From Mangrovitalea sediminis (GTDB lineage Bacteria; Pseudomonadota; Gammaproteobacteria; Pseudomonadales; Oleiphilaceae), in assembly GCF_002514725.1 (NCBI RefSeq), contig NZ_NTLB01000008.1, positions 62,001 to 126,000 of the forward strand: a stretch of 64,000 bases of DNA, read 5' to 3'. Under the pieces are notes generated by a model, which was given only the letters and a program-made list of their open reading frames with translations, made no database searches and was not told the DNA's origin. Made by a program: the position numbers and the translations under genes. Below are positions 44,696 to 57,666 of the stretch, piece after piece. Position 1 is the first letter of the stretch. Each line of letters starts with the position of its first letter.

Positions 44696-45646
44696 GTGAG
44701 TTCGACCAAACGCACACTCAGCTATCGACACTATTGGCATCCCCGCTGGTGGCCCACCTGGCTGACACTCGGCGCCATATGGCTTATTGCCCAACTCCCG
44801 TTACGTCTCCAGCAGGCCCTTGGGCGCCTGCTGGGAGGGCTGGCTTATCATCTCCTGAGTCGGCGGCGGCATATCGCCGAAACCAACATTCGCCTCTGCT
44901 TTCCCGAACTGAATGCGAAGCAACAGGCGGCGCTGGTCAAAGAGAGCTTTCGCTCCAACGGGATCGGACTCTTCGAATCAGCCACCGGCTGGTTTCGCAA
45001 CCCGGAACGCCTGCGCCGTTACACCCGCGTCCATGGCCTCGAGCATATCGAAAAAGCGCTACAGCATGGCAAGGGCATCCTCCTGCTGGGAGGGCACTAC
45101 AGTACGCTGGATCTCAGCGGCAGCCTGGTGACACTCTTCATCGAGGCGGACGTCACGCAGCGAGATCATGACAACCCCCTGTTCAATGCCGTCATGACCC
45201 GGTCCCGGGAAAGCCGGTACGGCACGGCCCTCGGACGAAAGGATCTACGAGGCCTGCTCCGGCGGCTCAAGGCGAACCGCATCGTCTGGTATGCACCAGA
45301 TCAGGATTACGGCACGCGCAACAGTGTCTTCGCCCCGTTTTTCGGCGTTCCTGCCGCAACCATCACCACTACTGCCCGTATTGCCGGCAGCAGCGGCTGT
45401 AAAGTCGTCCCCTTCAGCCATTTCCGGCACGATGCCGGTATTGGTTACGACATCTATTTCCATCCCCCGCTGGAAGACTTCCCATCGGGCGACGACATCG
45501 CGGATGCGACAAGAGTCAACCAGGCCCTGGAATCGGAAATCCGCAAGCATCCGGCCCAGTACCTCTGGATGCACCGACGTTTTAAATCAAGACCCGACAA
45601 GAGCATGCCGGACCGCTATGTCAGGCCGCCCCAAAAAAAGGCATAA
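44696..45646 (+). CDS. LpxL/HtrB-family lipid A acyltransferase
   Basis: A 316-residue membrane-anchored late acyltransferase of lipid A. It has a hydrophobic helix near residues 20-45, the HX4D catalytic motif in GGHYSTLDLSG near residue 138, and the substrate-binding block YAPDQDYGTRNSVFAPFFG. These match LpxL/LpxM proteins that transfer laurate or myristate from ACP. Which position and chain it modifies cannot be told from sequence. The GTG at 44696 has GAGAGGG 6 nt upstream. It is divergent from waaA, whose product makes its Kdo-lipid acceptor, a sensible pairing. Confidence 0.9.
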   Translation: MSSTKRTLSYRHYWHPRWWPTWLTLGAIWLIAQLPLRLQQALGRLLGGLAYHLLSRRRHIAETNIRLCFPELNAKQQAALVKESFRSNGIGLFESATGWFRNPERLRRYTRVHGLEHIEKALQHGKGILLLGGHYSTLDLSGSLVTLFIEADVTQRDHDNPLFNAVMTRSRESRYGTALGRKDLRGLLRRLKANRIVWYAPDQDYGTRNSVFAPFFGVPAATITTTARIAGSSGCKVVPFSHFRHDAGIGYDIYFHPPLEDFPSGDDIADATRVNQALESEIRKHPAQYLWMHRRFKSRPDKSMPDRYVRPPQKKA

Positions 45647-46294
45647 AAAGCTGTCGCCCGGCTCATACGCACCAAAAGCGGGCCTATTAACCTGAAAACC
45701 CCTGCGTCCGAAGCGCCGCGACCAACCCCACGGCACAAGAGATTCAAGGCCGCCCAAACAACGGCCCAAGGCCCACATATAGGACTAATCGCTAATACCT
45801 ACGCTTCATCCGAATGAAATCAAGGCTTGCTTTTTCTCCCCAGACTCCGTGAAAATCAACCCTGGAGTTCTGCAGGCCTCCAAAGGCGATGGCCAAAAAC
45901 CGTGTTTTTTATGCCTGCGGATCAAATAAGAAAATAAACGGCACAGTTGTTGCTATTCAGCATCGAGATACAGAAACAATTCACGATACTGATTCAAGTC
46001 ACGACTGGCCCAGGACACAGACCATGCACGGCTCGATCCGGACAACGCTCCGTCAATCGCAAATCTCTGCCGTCGTTAGACGTCCCCTGCCTGCGGCACT
46101 GATCCGTCAGTCGCCCGTCGCCAAGCTTGTGCTCGCCAAAGTTCTCGACGAATAGCCACTGGCTTTCCCCAATTCAAGGATGACCCAACCGGCCACGATG
46201 TCGCATGATATTCGTGTACTGGTACTCGGCCGGATTACGGCTAATGTTTACTTGAACGAGCCAGTTGCAGACACCACTTAGTCAGGAGAACCCC
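45647..46294. other. Long intergenic region upstream of the aot operon
   Basis: About 650 nt with lower GC than the neighbours lie between the acyltransferase gene and aotP. It should hold the aot promoter. A TGTCGC hexamer at 46199-46204 resembles half of the Pseudomonas ArgR site, but the AA expected 8 nt later is CG, so I do not call it an operator. A possible 43-codon gene is listed separately. Nothing else is recognised. Confidence 0.5.
46024..46155 (+). CDS. Possible small protein of 43 residues
   Basis: The ATG at 46024 has AGGA 8 nt upstream. The frame encodes a basic peptide (starts MHGSIRTTLRQS, ends LVLAKVLDE) with mostly C or G in third positions, unlike the surrounding AT-richer DNA. 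The frame is open further 5' (to 45889) but without a signal. There is no recognisable domain. It could be a small protein, a leader upstream of aotP, or chance. Confidence 0.3.
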   Translation: MHGSIRTTLRQSQISAVVRRPLPAALIRQSPVAKLVLAKVLDE

Positions 46295-47065
46295 ATGGCC
46301 GAAACCGCGCCATTGATCGTTCGCGATATCCACAAAACCTTCGGCAAACTCGAAGTCCTGAAAGGGGTATCGCTCCAGGCACAGAAGGGCGACGTCATTT
46401 CGATGATTGGCTCGTCCGGTTCAGGAAAGAGTACTTTCCTTCGCTGCATCAACCTTCTTGAGACCCCGACTGCCGGCACCATCTGCCTTCATGGCGAGGA
46501 AATCGCCTTCGCACAGAAGCGTAACGGCGATCGTGTTCCCGCCGACCACAAGCAGGTCGAACGCGTACGGGCACGCCTGTCGATGGTGTTTCAAAGCTTC
46601 AATCTCTGGTCGCATATGACGGTCCTCGAAAACATCATCGAGGCCCCCATCCACGTGCTCGGCATTCCCAAAAAGGAAGCGATCGAACGCGCTGAGCGCT
46701 ACCTGAACAAAGTCGGCATCTATGAGCGCAAGGACTACTACCCCGCGCAGATGTCCGGCGGTCAGCAGCAACGTGCAGCCATTGCGCGAGCCCTGGCCAT
46801 GGAACCCGAAGTCATGCTTTTCGACGAACCAACCTCGGCGCTGGATCCCGAGTTGGTCGGCGAAGTCCTGCGCGTCATGCAGGGCCTGGCCGAAGAAGGC
46901 CGCACCATGATCGTCGTCACCCACGAGATGGGATTTGCCCGCGATGTATCCACCAAGGTGCTGTTCCTGCACCAGGGTTGCATCGAGGAACAAGGCCCGC
47001 CCACCGAGGTGTTCGACAATCCGAAGTCTGAGCGCATGAAGCAGTTTCTTGCGCCCAAATACTAA
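46295..47065 (+). CDS. aotP: Basic amino acid ABC transporter, ATP-binding protein
   Basis: The HisP-type ATPase of an arginine/ornithine uptake system. Walker A is GSSGSGKS, the Q-loop is FQSFNLW, the signature is SGGQQQR, and Walker B is [14 protein letters not shown]. HisP-family features such as the D-loop and H-switch (VVTHEMGFA) are intact. The length is 256 residues from the ATG at 46295, with AGGAG upstream. Here the ATPase is first in the operon (aotP-aotJ-aotQ-aotM-astE); in Pseudomonas aeruginosa it is last before argR. Confidence 0.93.
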   Translation: MAETAPLIVRDIHKTFGKLEVLKGVSLQAQKGDVISMIGSSGSGKSTFLRCINLLETPTAGTICLHGEEIAFAQKRNGDRVPADHKQVERVRARLSMVFQSFNLWSHMTVLENIIEAPIHVLGIPKKEAIERAERYLNKVGIYERKDYYPAQMSGGQQQRAAIARALAMEPEVMLFDEPTSALDPELVGEVLRVMQGLAEEGRTMIVVTHEMGFARDVSTKVLFLHQGCIEEQGPPTEVFDNPKSERMKQFLAPKY

Positions 47066-47110
47066 AAAAGAGCAGTCCCCCTGAACGGTTAATCCCCACG
47101 GAGAGAAACG

Positions 47111-47866
47111 ATGAAAAAAATACTGATCGCTCTGAGCTGTGCGCTGGCAGTGCTGACCTCGGCGGTTCACGCCAAAGACTGGAAGACTGTCCGGATTGCG
47201 TATGACGTCCCCTACAAGCCTTTCGAATGGAAGGACCCCAACGGCCAGTTCACCGGCTTCGAGCCTGACCTGGCCCGTGCGGTCTGTAAGGAAATCCATG
47301 CCAAGTGCGAGTTCATCGTACAATCCTGGGATGGCATCATTCCTGGCCTGCTGGCACGCAAGTACGACGCCATCATGTCCTCCATGTCCATCACGCCTGA
47401 GCGTGCCAAGAAAGTCCTCTTCTCCAAGCCTTACTACAATACGCCTTCCGCTTGGTTCACTCGTGACGGCGTAAACATCAACCCGGCTGACAAGGCCGAG
47501 ATGAAAGGCAAAATCGTCGGCGTACAGCGTGGTACCACTCAGGATACTTACGTAACGCAAAACCTGGCTGACGTTGTTCAAATCAAGCGTTATACCACCG
47601 CTGACGACCTGGTTCTCGACCTCCAGGGTCAACGTACCGACATCGTTCTCCTTGACTACCCTGTTGGTCAGCAGACCCTCCTGAAGAAGGGCGGTTTCCA
47701 CGTTGTCGGTAAGCCAGTCAAGCTGGGCGAAGGCGTCGGTGTTGCCTTCCGTAAGCACGACAAGGACCTGGCTGAGAAATTCAACAAGGCCCTGGACAAG
47801 CTGAAGAACGATGGCACCTACGACAAGATCATGAAGAAGTATTTCGACTACAGCATCAAGATGTAA
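47111..47866 (+). CDS. aotJ: Periplasmic arginine/ornithine-binding protein
   Basis: A family 3 solute-binding protein of the LAO/ArgT/AotJ type. The 21-residue signal peptide ends SAVHA before KDWKTV. The ligand cleft blocks are conserved: YKPFEWKDPNGQFTGFEPDLARAVC, two early cysteines that may pair as in LAO, WDGIIPGLLARKYDAIMSSMSITPER, VGVQRGTTQD and DIVLLDYPVG. The codons are strikingly biased to CGT, GGT, GCT, GTT and ACC, as in very highly expressed genes and unlike the genes beside it. The ATG at 47111 has GGAG in good position. The substrate class is secure; arginine versus ornithine or lysine preference is not. Confidence 0.93.
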   Translation: MKKILIALSCALAVLTSAVHAKDWKTVRIAYDVPYKPFEWKDPNGQFTGFEPDLARAVCKEIHAKCEFIVQSWDGIIPGLLARKYDAIMSSMSITPERAKKVLFSKPYYNTPSAWFTRDGVNINPADKAEMKGKIVGVQRGTTQDTYVTQNLADVVQIKRYTTADDLVLDLQGQRTDIVLLDYPVGQQTLLKKGGFHVVGKPVKLGEGVGVAFRKHDKDLAEKFNKALDKLKNDGTYDKIMKKYFDYSIKM

Positions 47867-47888
47867 GCTGAGTTATTCGTAGCCATCC

Positions 47889-47912
47889 GGGTTGCCGTTT
47901 TGGCGGCAACCC
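47889..47912 (+). other. Intercistronic hairpin after aotJ
   Basis: GGGTTGCCG and CGGCAACCC form a perfect 9-bp stem with a TTTTGG loop, 22 nt beyond the aotJ stop and before aotQ. No T tract follows. Hairpins in this place commonly protect the binding-protein message from 3' decay and partly block read-through, so the binding protein outnumbers the permeases. Confidence 0.75.
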
Positions 47913-47930
47913 GCCCTTCAGGTGGACATT

Positions 47931-48635
47931 ATGCTAATCAACTTCAATGGCTACGGGCCATCCATCCTCAAGGGCGCCGTCCTGACGATTGAACTGGCGT
48001 TCCTATCCCTCTTGCTGTCGCTGGTTCTCGGCCTGCTCAGCGCTTCGGCCAAGTTATCCGGCCAGAGGGTCCTCAACGCTATTGCGACGGCCTACACCAC
48101 GGTCATACGCGGTGTACCGGACCTGGTATTGATGATGCTCCTGTACTTCGGTGGCCAAGTACTGATGAATGACTTCGGCGACTTCCTGAGCGATCATTTC
48201 AATATTGATTTCTATGTGAATTTCGATGCCTTTACCGCCGGTGTGATTTCCATTGGTTTCATTTTCGGCGCTTATATGGCGGAGACTTTTCGCGGTGCTT
48301 TTCTGGCTGTGAACCGAGGGCAGATCGAGGCAGGCCTCGCCTATGGCATGAATCGGTGGCAAGTGTTCCATCGCGTGATGTTTCCGCAGATGCTGCGCCA
48401 CGCCTTACCCGGCCTGGGCAACAATTGGCAGGTTCTGCTGAAGACCACCGCACTGGTGTCGATCATCGGGCTGGCCGACATGGTGAGGCTGGCTGACGTT
48501 GCCTCCAAGGCCGTCCACTCGCCCTTCAAGTTCTTTATCCCGGTCGCCTTTATCTATCTCGCGCTGACCGCTTTCTCCGAATTGTTCATCCGCTGGTTGA
48601 ACCAAAAATACAGCGCTGGCGTGGTCAGGGAGTAA
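47931..48635 (+). CDS. aotQ: Basic amino acid ABC transporter permease
   Basis: A HisQ-type inner-membrane permease of 234 residues with about five membrane helices. The EAA loop (QIEAGLAYGMNRWQVFHRVMFPQMLRHALPG) docks the ATPase. AGGTGG lies 5 nt before the ATG at 47931; an earlier in-frame start at 47892 falls inside the intercistronic hairpin region and is rejected. It is followed after 4 nt by aotM. Confidence 0.92.
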   Translation: MLINFNGYGPSILKGAVLTIELAFLSLLLSLVLGLLSASAKLSGQRVLNAIATAYTTVIRGVPDLVLMMLLYFGGQVLMNDFGDFLSDHFNIDFYVNFDAFTAGVISIGFIFGAYMAETFRGAFLAVNRGQIEAGLAYGMNRWQVFHRVMFPQMLRHALPGLGNNWQVLLKTTALVSIIGLADMVRLADVASKAVHSPFKFFIPVAFIYLALTAFSELFIRWLNQKYSAGVVRE

Positions 48636-48639
48636 TAGC

Positions 48640-49362
48640 ATGTTCGACCAGATTTATACCCTACTCTCACATAACGACATTTTTACGCCGGAAACGCTGA
48701 TCCACTATTGGCACGGCTTCGTCACCACCGTGCAGTTGGTCTTCCTCTGCCTGGCACTGGGACTGGCGTTCTCGATTCCGCTGGCGTTGATGCGCGCCTC
48801 CAGGAATATGTGGATCTCCGGCCCAATCTGGGTCTATACCTACGTGTTTCGGGGCACCCCCCTTCTGGTGCAGCTGTATATCATCTATTACGGATCGGCA
48901 CAGATCCCCGGCATCCAGCACACCTTCCTGTGGGATTTTCTGCGATCGCCGTTCTATCCGGCCCTGATCGCATTTACCCTCAACACGGTCGCCTACCAGA
49001 CAGAAATCATTCGAGGTGCCATCGTCGCCACGCCTCATGGCGAAATCGAAGCCGCCAGAGCCTATGGCATGTCCTGGGCCAAGTACACCTGGCGTATCGT
49101 CCTGCCGAGTGCCCTGCGGCGCGGCCTCCAGGCCTACAGCAATGAAGTGATCTTCATGCTGCATGCCAGTGCCATTGCCAGTGCAGTGACGATTATCGAC
49201 CTGACCGGTGCAGCCTATGACATATACGCCAAATTCTATGCGCCGTTCGATGCGTTCCTGTTTGTAGCTGCCATCTACCTGATCGTCAGTTTCTCCATCA
49301 TCTACGGCTTCAAGCGACTGGAGCGACGACTACTCGCCCATTTGCGCCCCGTAGGAAGCTGA
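48640..49362 (+). CDS. aotM: Basic amino acid ABC transporter permease
   Basis: The HisM-type second permease, 240 residues with about five membrane helices. The EAA loop is EIEAARAYGMSWAKYTWRIVLPSALRRGLQ, and FRGTPLLVQLYIIYYG is the family signature. Together with aotQ it forms the heterodimeric channel. It starts 4 nt after aotQ and ends 3 nt before astE, so the last three genes are surely one unit. Confidence 0.92.
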   Translation: MFDQIYTLLSHNDIFTPETLIHYWHGFVTTVQLVFLCLALGLAFSIPLALMRASRNMWISGPIWVYTYVFRGTPLLVQLYIIYYGSAQIPGIQHTFLWDFLRSPFYPALIAFTLNTVAYQTEIIRGAIVATPHGEIEAARAYGMSWAKYTWRIVLPSALRRGLQAYSNEVIFMLHASAIASAVTIIDLTGAAYDIYAKFYAPFDAFLFVAAIYLIVSFSIIYGFKRLERRLLAHLRPVGS

Positions 49363-49365
49363 TCG

Positions 49366-50403
49366 ATGGAGCAAACCAAGGAAAACCCGCGACACGCCCT
49401 GTTTGGCGATCACAGGGACTTCCTCGCCCACACGCTGGCCCATGCCGGCGAGAGCAGCGCGCACGCCGCAGCCCACCTGGAAAGCGGCGTGATCATAGAG
49501 CGGCTGGAAACCGGCATCCTGCTGATCCGGCCGCCTCTGCCATCGCAGCGACAGCTGATTATCTCTGCAGGCGTTCACGGTAACGAAACGGCCCCGATCG
49601 AAGTCTGCAACCTACTGCTCGGGGAAATCCTCGACGGAAACTGGGTGCCGGAGTCGGCGACACTGCTCATCTTCGGCAATCCGGTCGCCATGGTGCAGGG
49701 CGAACGCTTCGTGGATCACAACCTGAACCGTCTTTTTACGGGCGTCCACGAAAAGCCGCCCTATCGGGGCAGCCTCGAGGGGGAGCGCGCCCGACAGCTG
49801 GAATACTGGGTCGACCGCTTCGTCGAAGCCGGCACGCCCCTCTTTCACTATGACCTGCACACGGCGATCCGCCCCTCCAAGCGGGAAAAGTTCGCCGTCT
49901 ATCCCTTCATTCCCGGCCGTCATGTGCCAGACCAGCAACTCGCATTCCTGGTCGCCAGCGATGTGAAAACGCTGCTTCTGCAGCACAAGACCGCCAGTAC
50001 CTTCGCCTCACATAGCGCCATACGCTATGGGGCGGAAAGCTTTACCGTGGAATTAGGGAAAGTGCAGCCTTTCGGTCAGAATGACCTCGCTCGCTTTTCC
50101 GGTATCCGCAATAGCTTACGCCAACTGCTAGGCGGCGCGGAGATTGCGGTGACGGGGGATGTACGCGAACAGATTGACCTGTTCCAGGTGGTACATGAAA
50201 TCATCAACACGGGAGAGGATTTCCATCTCCACGTGCCGGACGACGTTGCCAATTTCACGGAATACCCGAGTGGCGCCATCATCTGGCAGGATCGAAAGAC
50301 GGATTACAAGGTAGGTCCGGAACCTGAGGCGATCGTGTTCCCCAACCGGAATGTGCCGATCGGGCAACGGGCAGGCTTGATGGTCAGGCGTTGTACCGCC
50401 TGA
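49366..50403 (+). CDS. astE: Succinylglutamate desuccinylase
   Basis: AstE is the last enzyme of the AST pathway, splitting N-succinylglutamate to glutamate and succinate. It is a zinc hydrolase of the M14-like AstE/AspA family: metal ligands lie in AGVHGNETAP (His and Glu) and YDLHTAIRPS (His), and the catalytic Glu in SFTVELGKVQPFG. The length of 345 residues is normal. In Pseudomonas aeruginosa the aot operon contains an AstE homologue, AotO, whose role is unclear, and the true aruE is in the aru operon. Here the ast set lacks any other copy, so this gene must supply the desuccinylase if the pathway is complete. Confidence 0.9.
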   Translation: MEQTKENPRHALFGDHRDFLAHTLAHAGESSAHAAAHLESGVIIERLETGILLIRPPLPSQRQLIISAGVHGNETAPIEVCNLLLGEILDGNWVPESATLLIFGNPVAMVQGERFVDHNLNRLFTGVHEKPPYRGSLEGERARQLEYWVDRFVEAGTPLFHYDLHTAIRPSKREKFAVYPFIPGRHVPDQQLAFLVASDVKTLLLQHKTASTFASHSAIRYGAESFTVELGKVQPFGQNDLARFSGIRNSLRQLLGGAEIAVTGDVREQIDLFQVVHEIINTGEDFHLHVPDDVANFTEYPSGAIIWQDRKTDYKVGPEPEAIVFPNRNVPIGQRAGLMVRRCTA

Positions 50404-50419
50404 CCCTTAGGCTCAACCC

Positions 50420-51757
50420 TTAGCGCTGGAACTCGTAGATACTGCCCAATCCGAGGATCCCGGTCAGCGCATCCAACGCCTCCCGACTCTCCCGCAACAG
50501 GCTGGGATCAGCCAGATCCTTCTGCGACAGGCGATCCCGGTAATAGCGCTCAACCCATTGCATCAGCTGTTCAAAGAGCGCATCCGTCATCATTACCCCC
50601 GGGTGCATCGCCTGTAGCTCTGATTCATTCAGGGCAACACGCAAACGCAGGCAGGCTGGCCCGCCCCCATTCTGCATGGACTGCTTGAGATCGAAAGTGC
50701 GCACCTCGGCAATAGGCCCGCCGTCCGCTACCAAGGCATCCAGATAAGCGGACACGTTGGGCGTATCGCGACACTCCTGCGGCACCACCAGCAACATACG
50801 GCCGTCCTGCCGGGTCAACAATTGGCTGTTGAACAGGTAGGACTTGACAGCATCCTGCAGGCCCACATCCGACGCAGCAACGCGTATCGGCACCAACTGT
50901 GCACCAGCCAGTTTGCCGCGAATATCCGTCAGTACCCACTCCTCATCGAGAAAGGCCCTCTCGTGATAGAAGAGGACATTGCCATTGCCAACCGCGATAA
51001 CGTCATTGTGAAAAACGCCGGCATCGATCGCTTCGGGATTCTGTTGTGCGAGGACCTGGCAGCGCTCGGGCAAACCATGCAGGCGGGCAATGGCCTCACA
51101 GGCTTCCCGGGTTTGACGGGCCGGATAGCGGATTGGGCGGGGAGCTGATTCGTTGAAGGCCTCTCGACCGTAGACAAAGAGCTCCACGCCGGGCTCCCCA
51201 TAAGCCGCACACAGGCGCGTGTGATTGGCAGCCCCTTCATCACCGAATTGGGAAACCGCCGGCAGGGCCGGATGATGGGCAAAATACTGCGGGTTGGCGA
51301 AAATCGTCTGCAACACCCGTCCCGTCGTTTCGTGTTCGATGGAACGATGGAACTTGGCGTTGAGATTGGCCGGCGTGAAATGCACACGGCCGTCGGCAGT
51401 GTCGGCGCTGGGCGATACCGTGGCAGCATTGGCCGTCCACATACAGGAGGCCGAACTGGCTGCAGACAGCAGGACCGGATCCGTTTTTTCCGCTTCAGCA
51501 AGCACCTCAGCGTCGCTACCACTGAACCCGATACGACGCAGCGTCGGCAGATGGGGGCGTTCGTGAGGCGGCAGAACGCCCTGCGTCAGCCCCAAATCCG
51601 CCAGCGCCTTCATCTTGAGCAACCCCTGACGGGCCGCTTCCCTGGGGTTGGAAACCGCATTGACGTTCGTCTGCGACGCGACATTACCCCAGGATAGGCC
51701 GGCATAGTTGTGGGTCGGTCCTACCAGTCCATCGAAATTCGCTTCAACCGCTTTCAT
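50420..51757 (-). CDS. astB: N-succinylarginine dihydrolase
   Basis: AstB hydrolyses N2-succinylarginine to N2-succinylornithine, two ammonia and CO2, the nitrogen-releasing step of the AST route. It is a pentein-fold enzyme: the N-terminal [19 protein letters not shown] and the catalytic Cys in [12 protein letters not shown] near residue 367 are conserved, with the Glu ([11 protein letters not shown]) and His ([11 protein letters not shown]) partners present. The length of 445 residues is standard. The ATG at 51757 has GGGAG 9 nt upstream. It is last in the minus-strand operon and converges on astE across only 16 nt. Confidence 0.97.
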   Translation of the reverse strand: MKAVEANFDGLVGPTHNYAGLSWGNVASQTNVNAVSNPREAARQGLLKMKALADLGLTQGVLPPHERPHLPTLRRIGFSGSDAEVLAEAEKTDPVLLSAASSASCMWTANAATVSPSADTADGRVHFTPANLNAKFHRSIEHETTGRVLQTIFANPQYFAHHPALPAVSQFGDEGAANHTRLCAAYGEPGVELFVYGREAFNESAPRPIRYPARQTREACEAIARLHGLPERCQVLAQQNPEAIDAGVFHNDVIAVGNGNVLFYHERAFLDEEWVLTDIRGKLAGAQLVPIRVAASDVGLQDAVKSYLFNSQLLTRQDGRMLLVVPQECRDTPNVSAYLDALVADGGPIAEVRTFDLKQSMQNGGGPACLRLRVALNESELQAMHPGVMMTDALFEQLMQWVERYYRDRLSQKDLADPSLLRESREALDALTGILGLGSIYEFQR

Positions 51758-51782
51758 GTTTTACCACTCCCGCCGCATCGGT

Positions 51783-54328
<2,546 letters not shown>

Positions 54329-54339
54329 GAGCGTTTCCC

Positions 54340-55356
54340 CTAGAGTGCGATCATGGCAACGTCGTCGTTGTCATTAACCCGCAACACATCTGCAACGTCA
54401 TTGTGAAGTCGGATCACATCGCCAATACCGTCACTGACATTCGCCAGGCCGCAGCGGAAATCCTCGTTCTCGCCATTAGCGATCATGTAGGCCAGGCCAC
54501 GGCTGGCATCGCCACGCTTCACGGTTTTCAGACGATGGTTCTTGACGGAATAAAGGTCGTTCAGGCGACATTCGAGAACCGGGCCGCCATCGAAAATATC
54601 GATGTGACGTCCCGCACTGAAGCCCTCCCGCTGCAACAACTGGAGCGTTTGCGCCGCGGCTTCGTAGGGGCGGCCGATAGCCTGCCGCGCCGCATCGGAC
54701 AACAGCGTCACGTAGATCGGATGCGGAGGCATCAGTTCGGCAATGAAGGTCTTACTCTTGATCGCCGAATAGTAATCCGCCGTCGCGAAATCCATGTTGA
54801 AGAAGTGACGCCCAAGACTGTCCCAGAAAGGCGACTGGCCGTCCTCGTCCTGCACACCCTGGATTTCGACAATCAGCTCATCGGTAAACCGCTCTCGGTG
54901 CTGCGCCATAAACAACAGGCGCGCCCGCGAGAGCAGTTCGAAAGCGGGTTGACCGCGCAACGCGCGGTCGATTGCGAAGGAGCACAGCAGCGAGCGCCCG
55001 GTGAGCTCGTGCGTGGGATACAACACCTCGACACGATTGGAGACACCCAACTCATGGGACGAATGAATCAGCTCGTCGCAGCGATAGTTGTAGAACGGCT
55101 GCCCCAATCCGGCATGTACGTCGATACCGGCAGTACCATGCACACGCCCGGTCTCGACGTCTTCCAGCACGAACAGAAAGCGCTCGCCCTGCTTCAGTGA
55201 TGGGTCATCGGCCAGAGAGCGCAGGCTCTGGTCAATCCGCTCACTCAGCTTATCCCGTGACTGGGGCAGCGTCGTGGAGACGCTCGGCCCCTGCCCTACT
55301 ACCAACTGCTCGATGCCGGCCAGATCTTCGTGGCGGGCAGGTCTAACGATCCACAT
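54340..55356 (-). CDS. aruF: Arginine N-succinyltransferase, alpha subunit
   Basis: This is the partner of AruG, 338 residues, with the same AstA fold: MWIVRPARHEDLAGIEQL, GTAGIDVHAGLGQPFYNYR, SPFWDSLGRHFFNMDF and DIFDGGPVLECR. The two subunits clearly descend from a duplication. The ATG at 55356 has AAGGAG 7 nt upstream. It lies 26 nt after astC and 11 nt before aruG. Confidence 0.95.
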   Translation of the reverse strand: MWIVRPARHEDLAGIEQLVVGQGPSVSTTLPQSRDKLSERIDQSLRSLADDPSLKQGERFLFVLEDVETGRVHGTAGIDVHAGLGQPFYNYRCDELIHSSHELGVSNRVEVLYPTHELTGRSLLCSFAIDRALRGQPAFELLSRARLLFMAQHRERFTDELIVEIQGVQDEDGQSPFWDSLGRHFFNMDFATADYYSAIKSKTFIAELMPPHPIYVTLLSDAARQAIGRPYEAAAQTLQLLQREGFSAGRHIDIFDGGPVLECRLNDLYSVKNHRLKTVKRGDASRGLAYMIANGENEDFRCGLANVSDGIGDVIRLHNDVADVLRVNDNDDVAMIAL

Positions 55357-55382
55357 CGCAATGCTCCTTCGCGCGAACGGCT

Positions 55383-56630
<1,248 letters not shown>

Positions 56631-56648
56631 TTACGGGCAGTCAGCTGG

Positions 56649-56669
56649 TGTCGCTTTCAAGAAAGCGAC
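56649..56669. promoter_or_regulatory. Perfect dyad between argR and astC, candidate ArgR operator
   Basis: GTCGCTTTC and GAAAGCGAC are 9-bp inverted arms separated by AA (56650-56669). Read from 56649 the plus strand gives TGTCGC, 8 nt, then AA, the half-site I remember for Pseudomonas ArgR (TGTCGC-N8-AA); the minus strand gives CGTCGC-N8-AA. The 2-nt spacer makes an RNA hairpin unlikely, which favours a protein-binding site. It lies 55 nt before the astC ATG. Confidence 0.6.
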
Positions 56670-56715
56670 GCTCACTTGCAGGATTGCGCCAAAACATCTT
56701 CGACAATGGTCGGAA

Positions 56716-57666
56716 TCAGGTCGACTTGGAGGGACGCTCGCGGTCCTCGCTGGGCGTGAGACCATAGAGGTTGCGGTAACTGTTGCTGAAGTGCGCGCCG
56801 GACGAGAAACCGCAGGCCAGAGCGATATCGGTAATCGACTCCTGAGTACCGCACACTTTCTCCCGGGCACGTTCCATGCGGATCTGCAGGTAGTAGCGGG
56901 AAGGCACCGTATCCAGGTAACGCCGGAACAGTCGCTCCAGTTGCCGGCGTGAAACACCGGCGTGGCGGGCCAGATCGTCGGCGGACAACGGCTCCGCAAT
57001 ATTCGCGGCCATTAGCGCTATGGCCTCCGCCAACGCCGGCTGCTCTCGCAGGGCGTTTTCCGACGGCTGCTGCCGGGCCGCGACACCGGGTTCTCCCACT
57101 CGCTCCCGCACAAACCACTGGGCCAGGGCTTCTGCCATATCCGAACCCAGCTCACGCCCTATCGCCCAGATCATCATATCCTGGGCTGCGGTCCCCCCCC
57201 TGCAGGTCAGGCGATGCCGGTCAACAACAAAGGCATCATCCGACAGGCGAATCAAAGGGTAATGCGCTCGCAACTCACCGGGATTCCAGCTATGAAGGAC
57301 CGCCCTATACCCGTTAAGCAAGCCGGCTTCCGCCAGGCTAAGTCCTCCCGACGCCAGCCCCCCCAGGACGTCCACGCTATCCCCGTAACCTTTTAACCAG
57401 TCCGTCAAACCCGGAATTTCACGGTGCTGGGCAGGGGTTCCACCGCAAACGAGCAGCCAGTCCGGCAAATTTTCCCGCCCCTCGGGTAACGGCACAGGCA
57501 CCAGCTGCAAGCCCGTCACCCAGGCATCCGCCAACGGATAATGATGGATACGGAAACGCTCTTCGCCAATCAGGCGATTGCACACAAAGAAAGGGTCTGC
57601 CGCAGCGGCATAAACCAACGGCGAGCTGCCCGGCAACAAGACAAAACCGACATCGATCTGTTTCAA
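56716..57666 (-). CDS. argR: AraC-family regulator with DJ-1/PfpI-like domain (ArgR-type)
   Basis: A GlxA-type regulator of 316 residues. The N-terminal class I glutamine amidotransferase-like domain (about 5-190; GGLASGGLSLAEAGLLNG) lacks the catalytic cysteine in the elbow and serves as effector or dimer domain. The C-terminal AraC double helix-turn-helix (SADDLARHAGVSRRQLERLFRRYL, ITDIALACGFSSGAHFSNSYR) binds DNA. Pseudomonas ArgR, which activates aru and aot genes in response to arginine, has this build, and the place directly before astC makes the identity likely. The start is a TTG at 57666 overlapping the upstream gene stop as TTGA, with GGGG 9 nt before. Confidence 0.87.
   Translation of the reverse strand: MKQIDVGFVLLPGSSPLVYAAAADPFFVCNRLIGEERFRIHHYPLADAWVTGLQLVPVPLPEGRENLPDWLLVCGGTPAQHREIPGLTDWLKGYGDSVDVLGGLASGGLSLAEAGLLNGYRAVLHSWNPGELRAHYPLIRLSDDAFVVDRHRLTCRGGTAAQDMMIWAIGRELGSDMAEALAQWFVRERVGEPGVAARQQPSENALREQPALAEAIALMAANIAEPLSADDLARHAGVSRRQLERLFRRYLDTVPSRYYLQIRMERAREKVCGTQESITDIALACGFSSGAHFSNSYRNLYGLTPSEDRERPSKST

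Noticed and set aside
45889-46023. N-terminal extension of the small frame before aotP
   Set aside because: The upstream ATG has AAGG only 2 nt away, and this part has AT-rich, non-coding-like codons.
46199-46214. ArgR operator upstream of aotP
   Set aside because: TGTCGC is present but the AA expected after 8 nt is CG, and no second half-site is found at a sensible distance. Too weak to list as a site.
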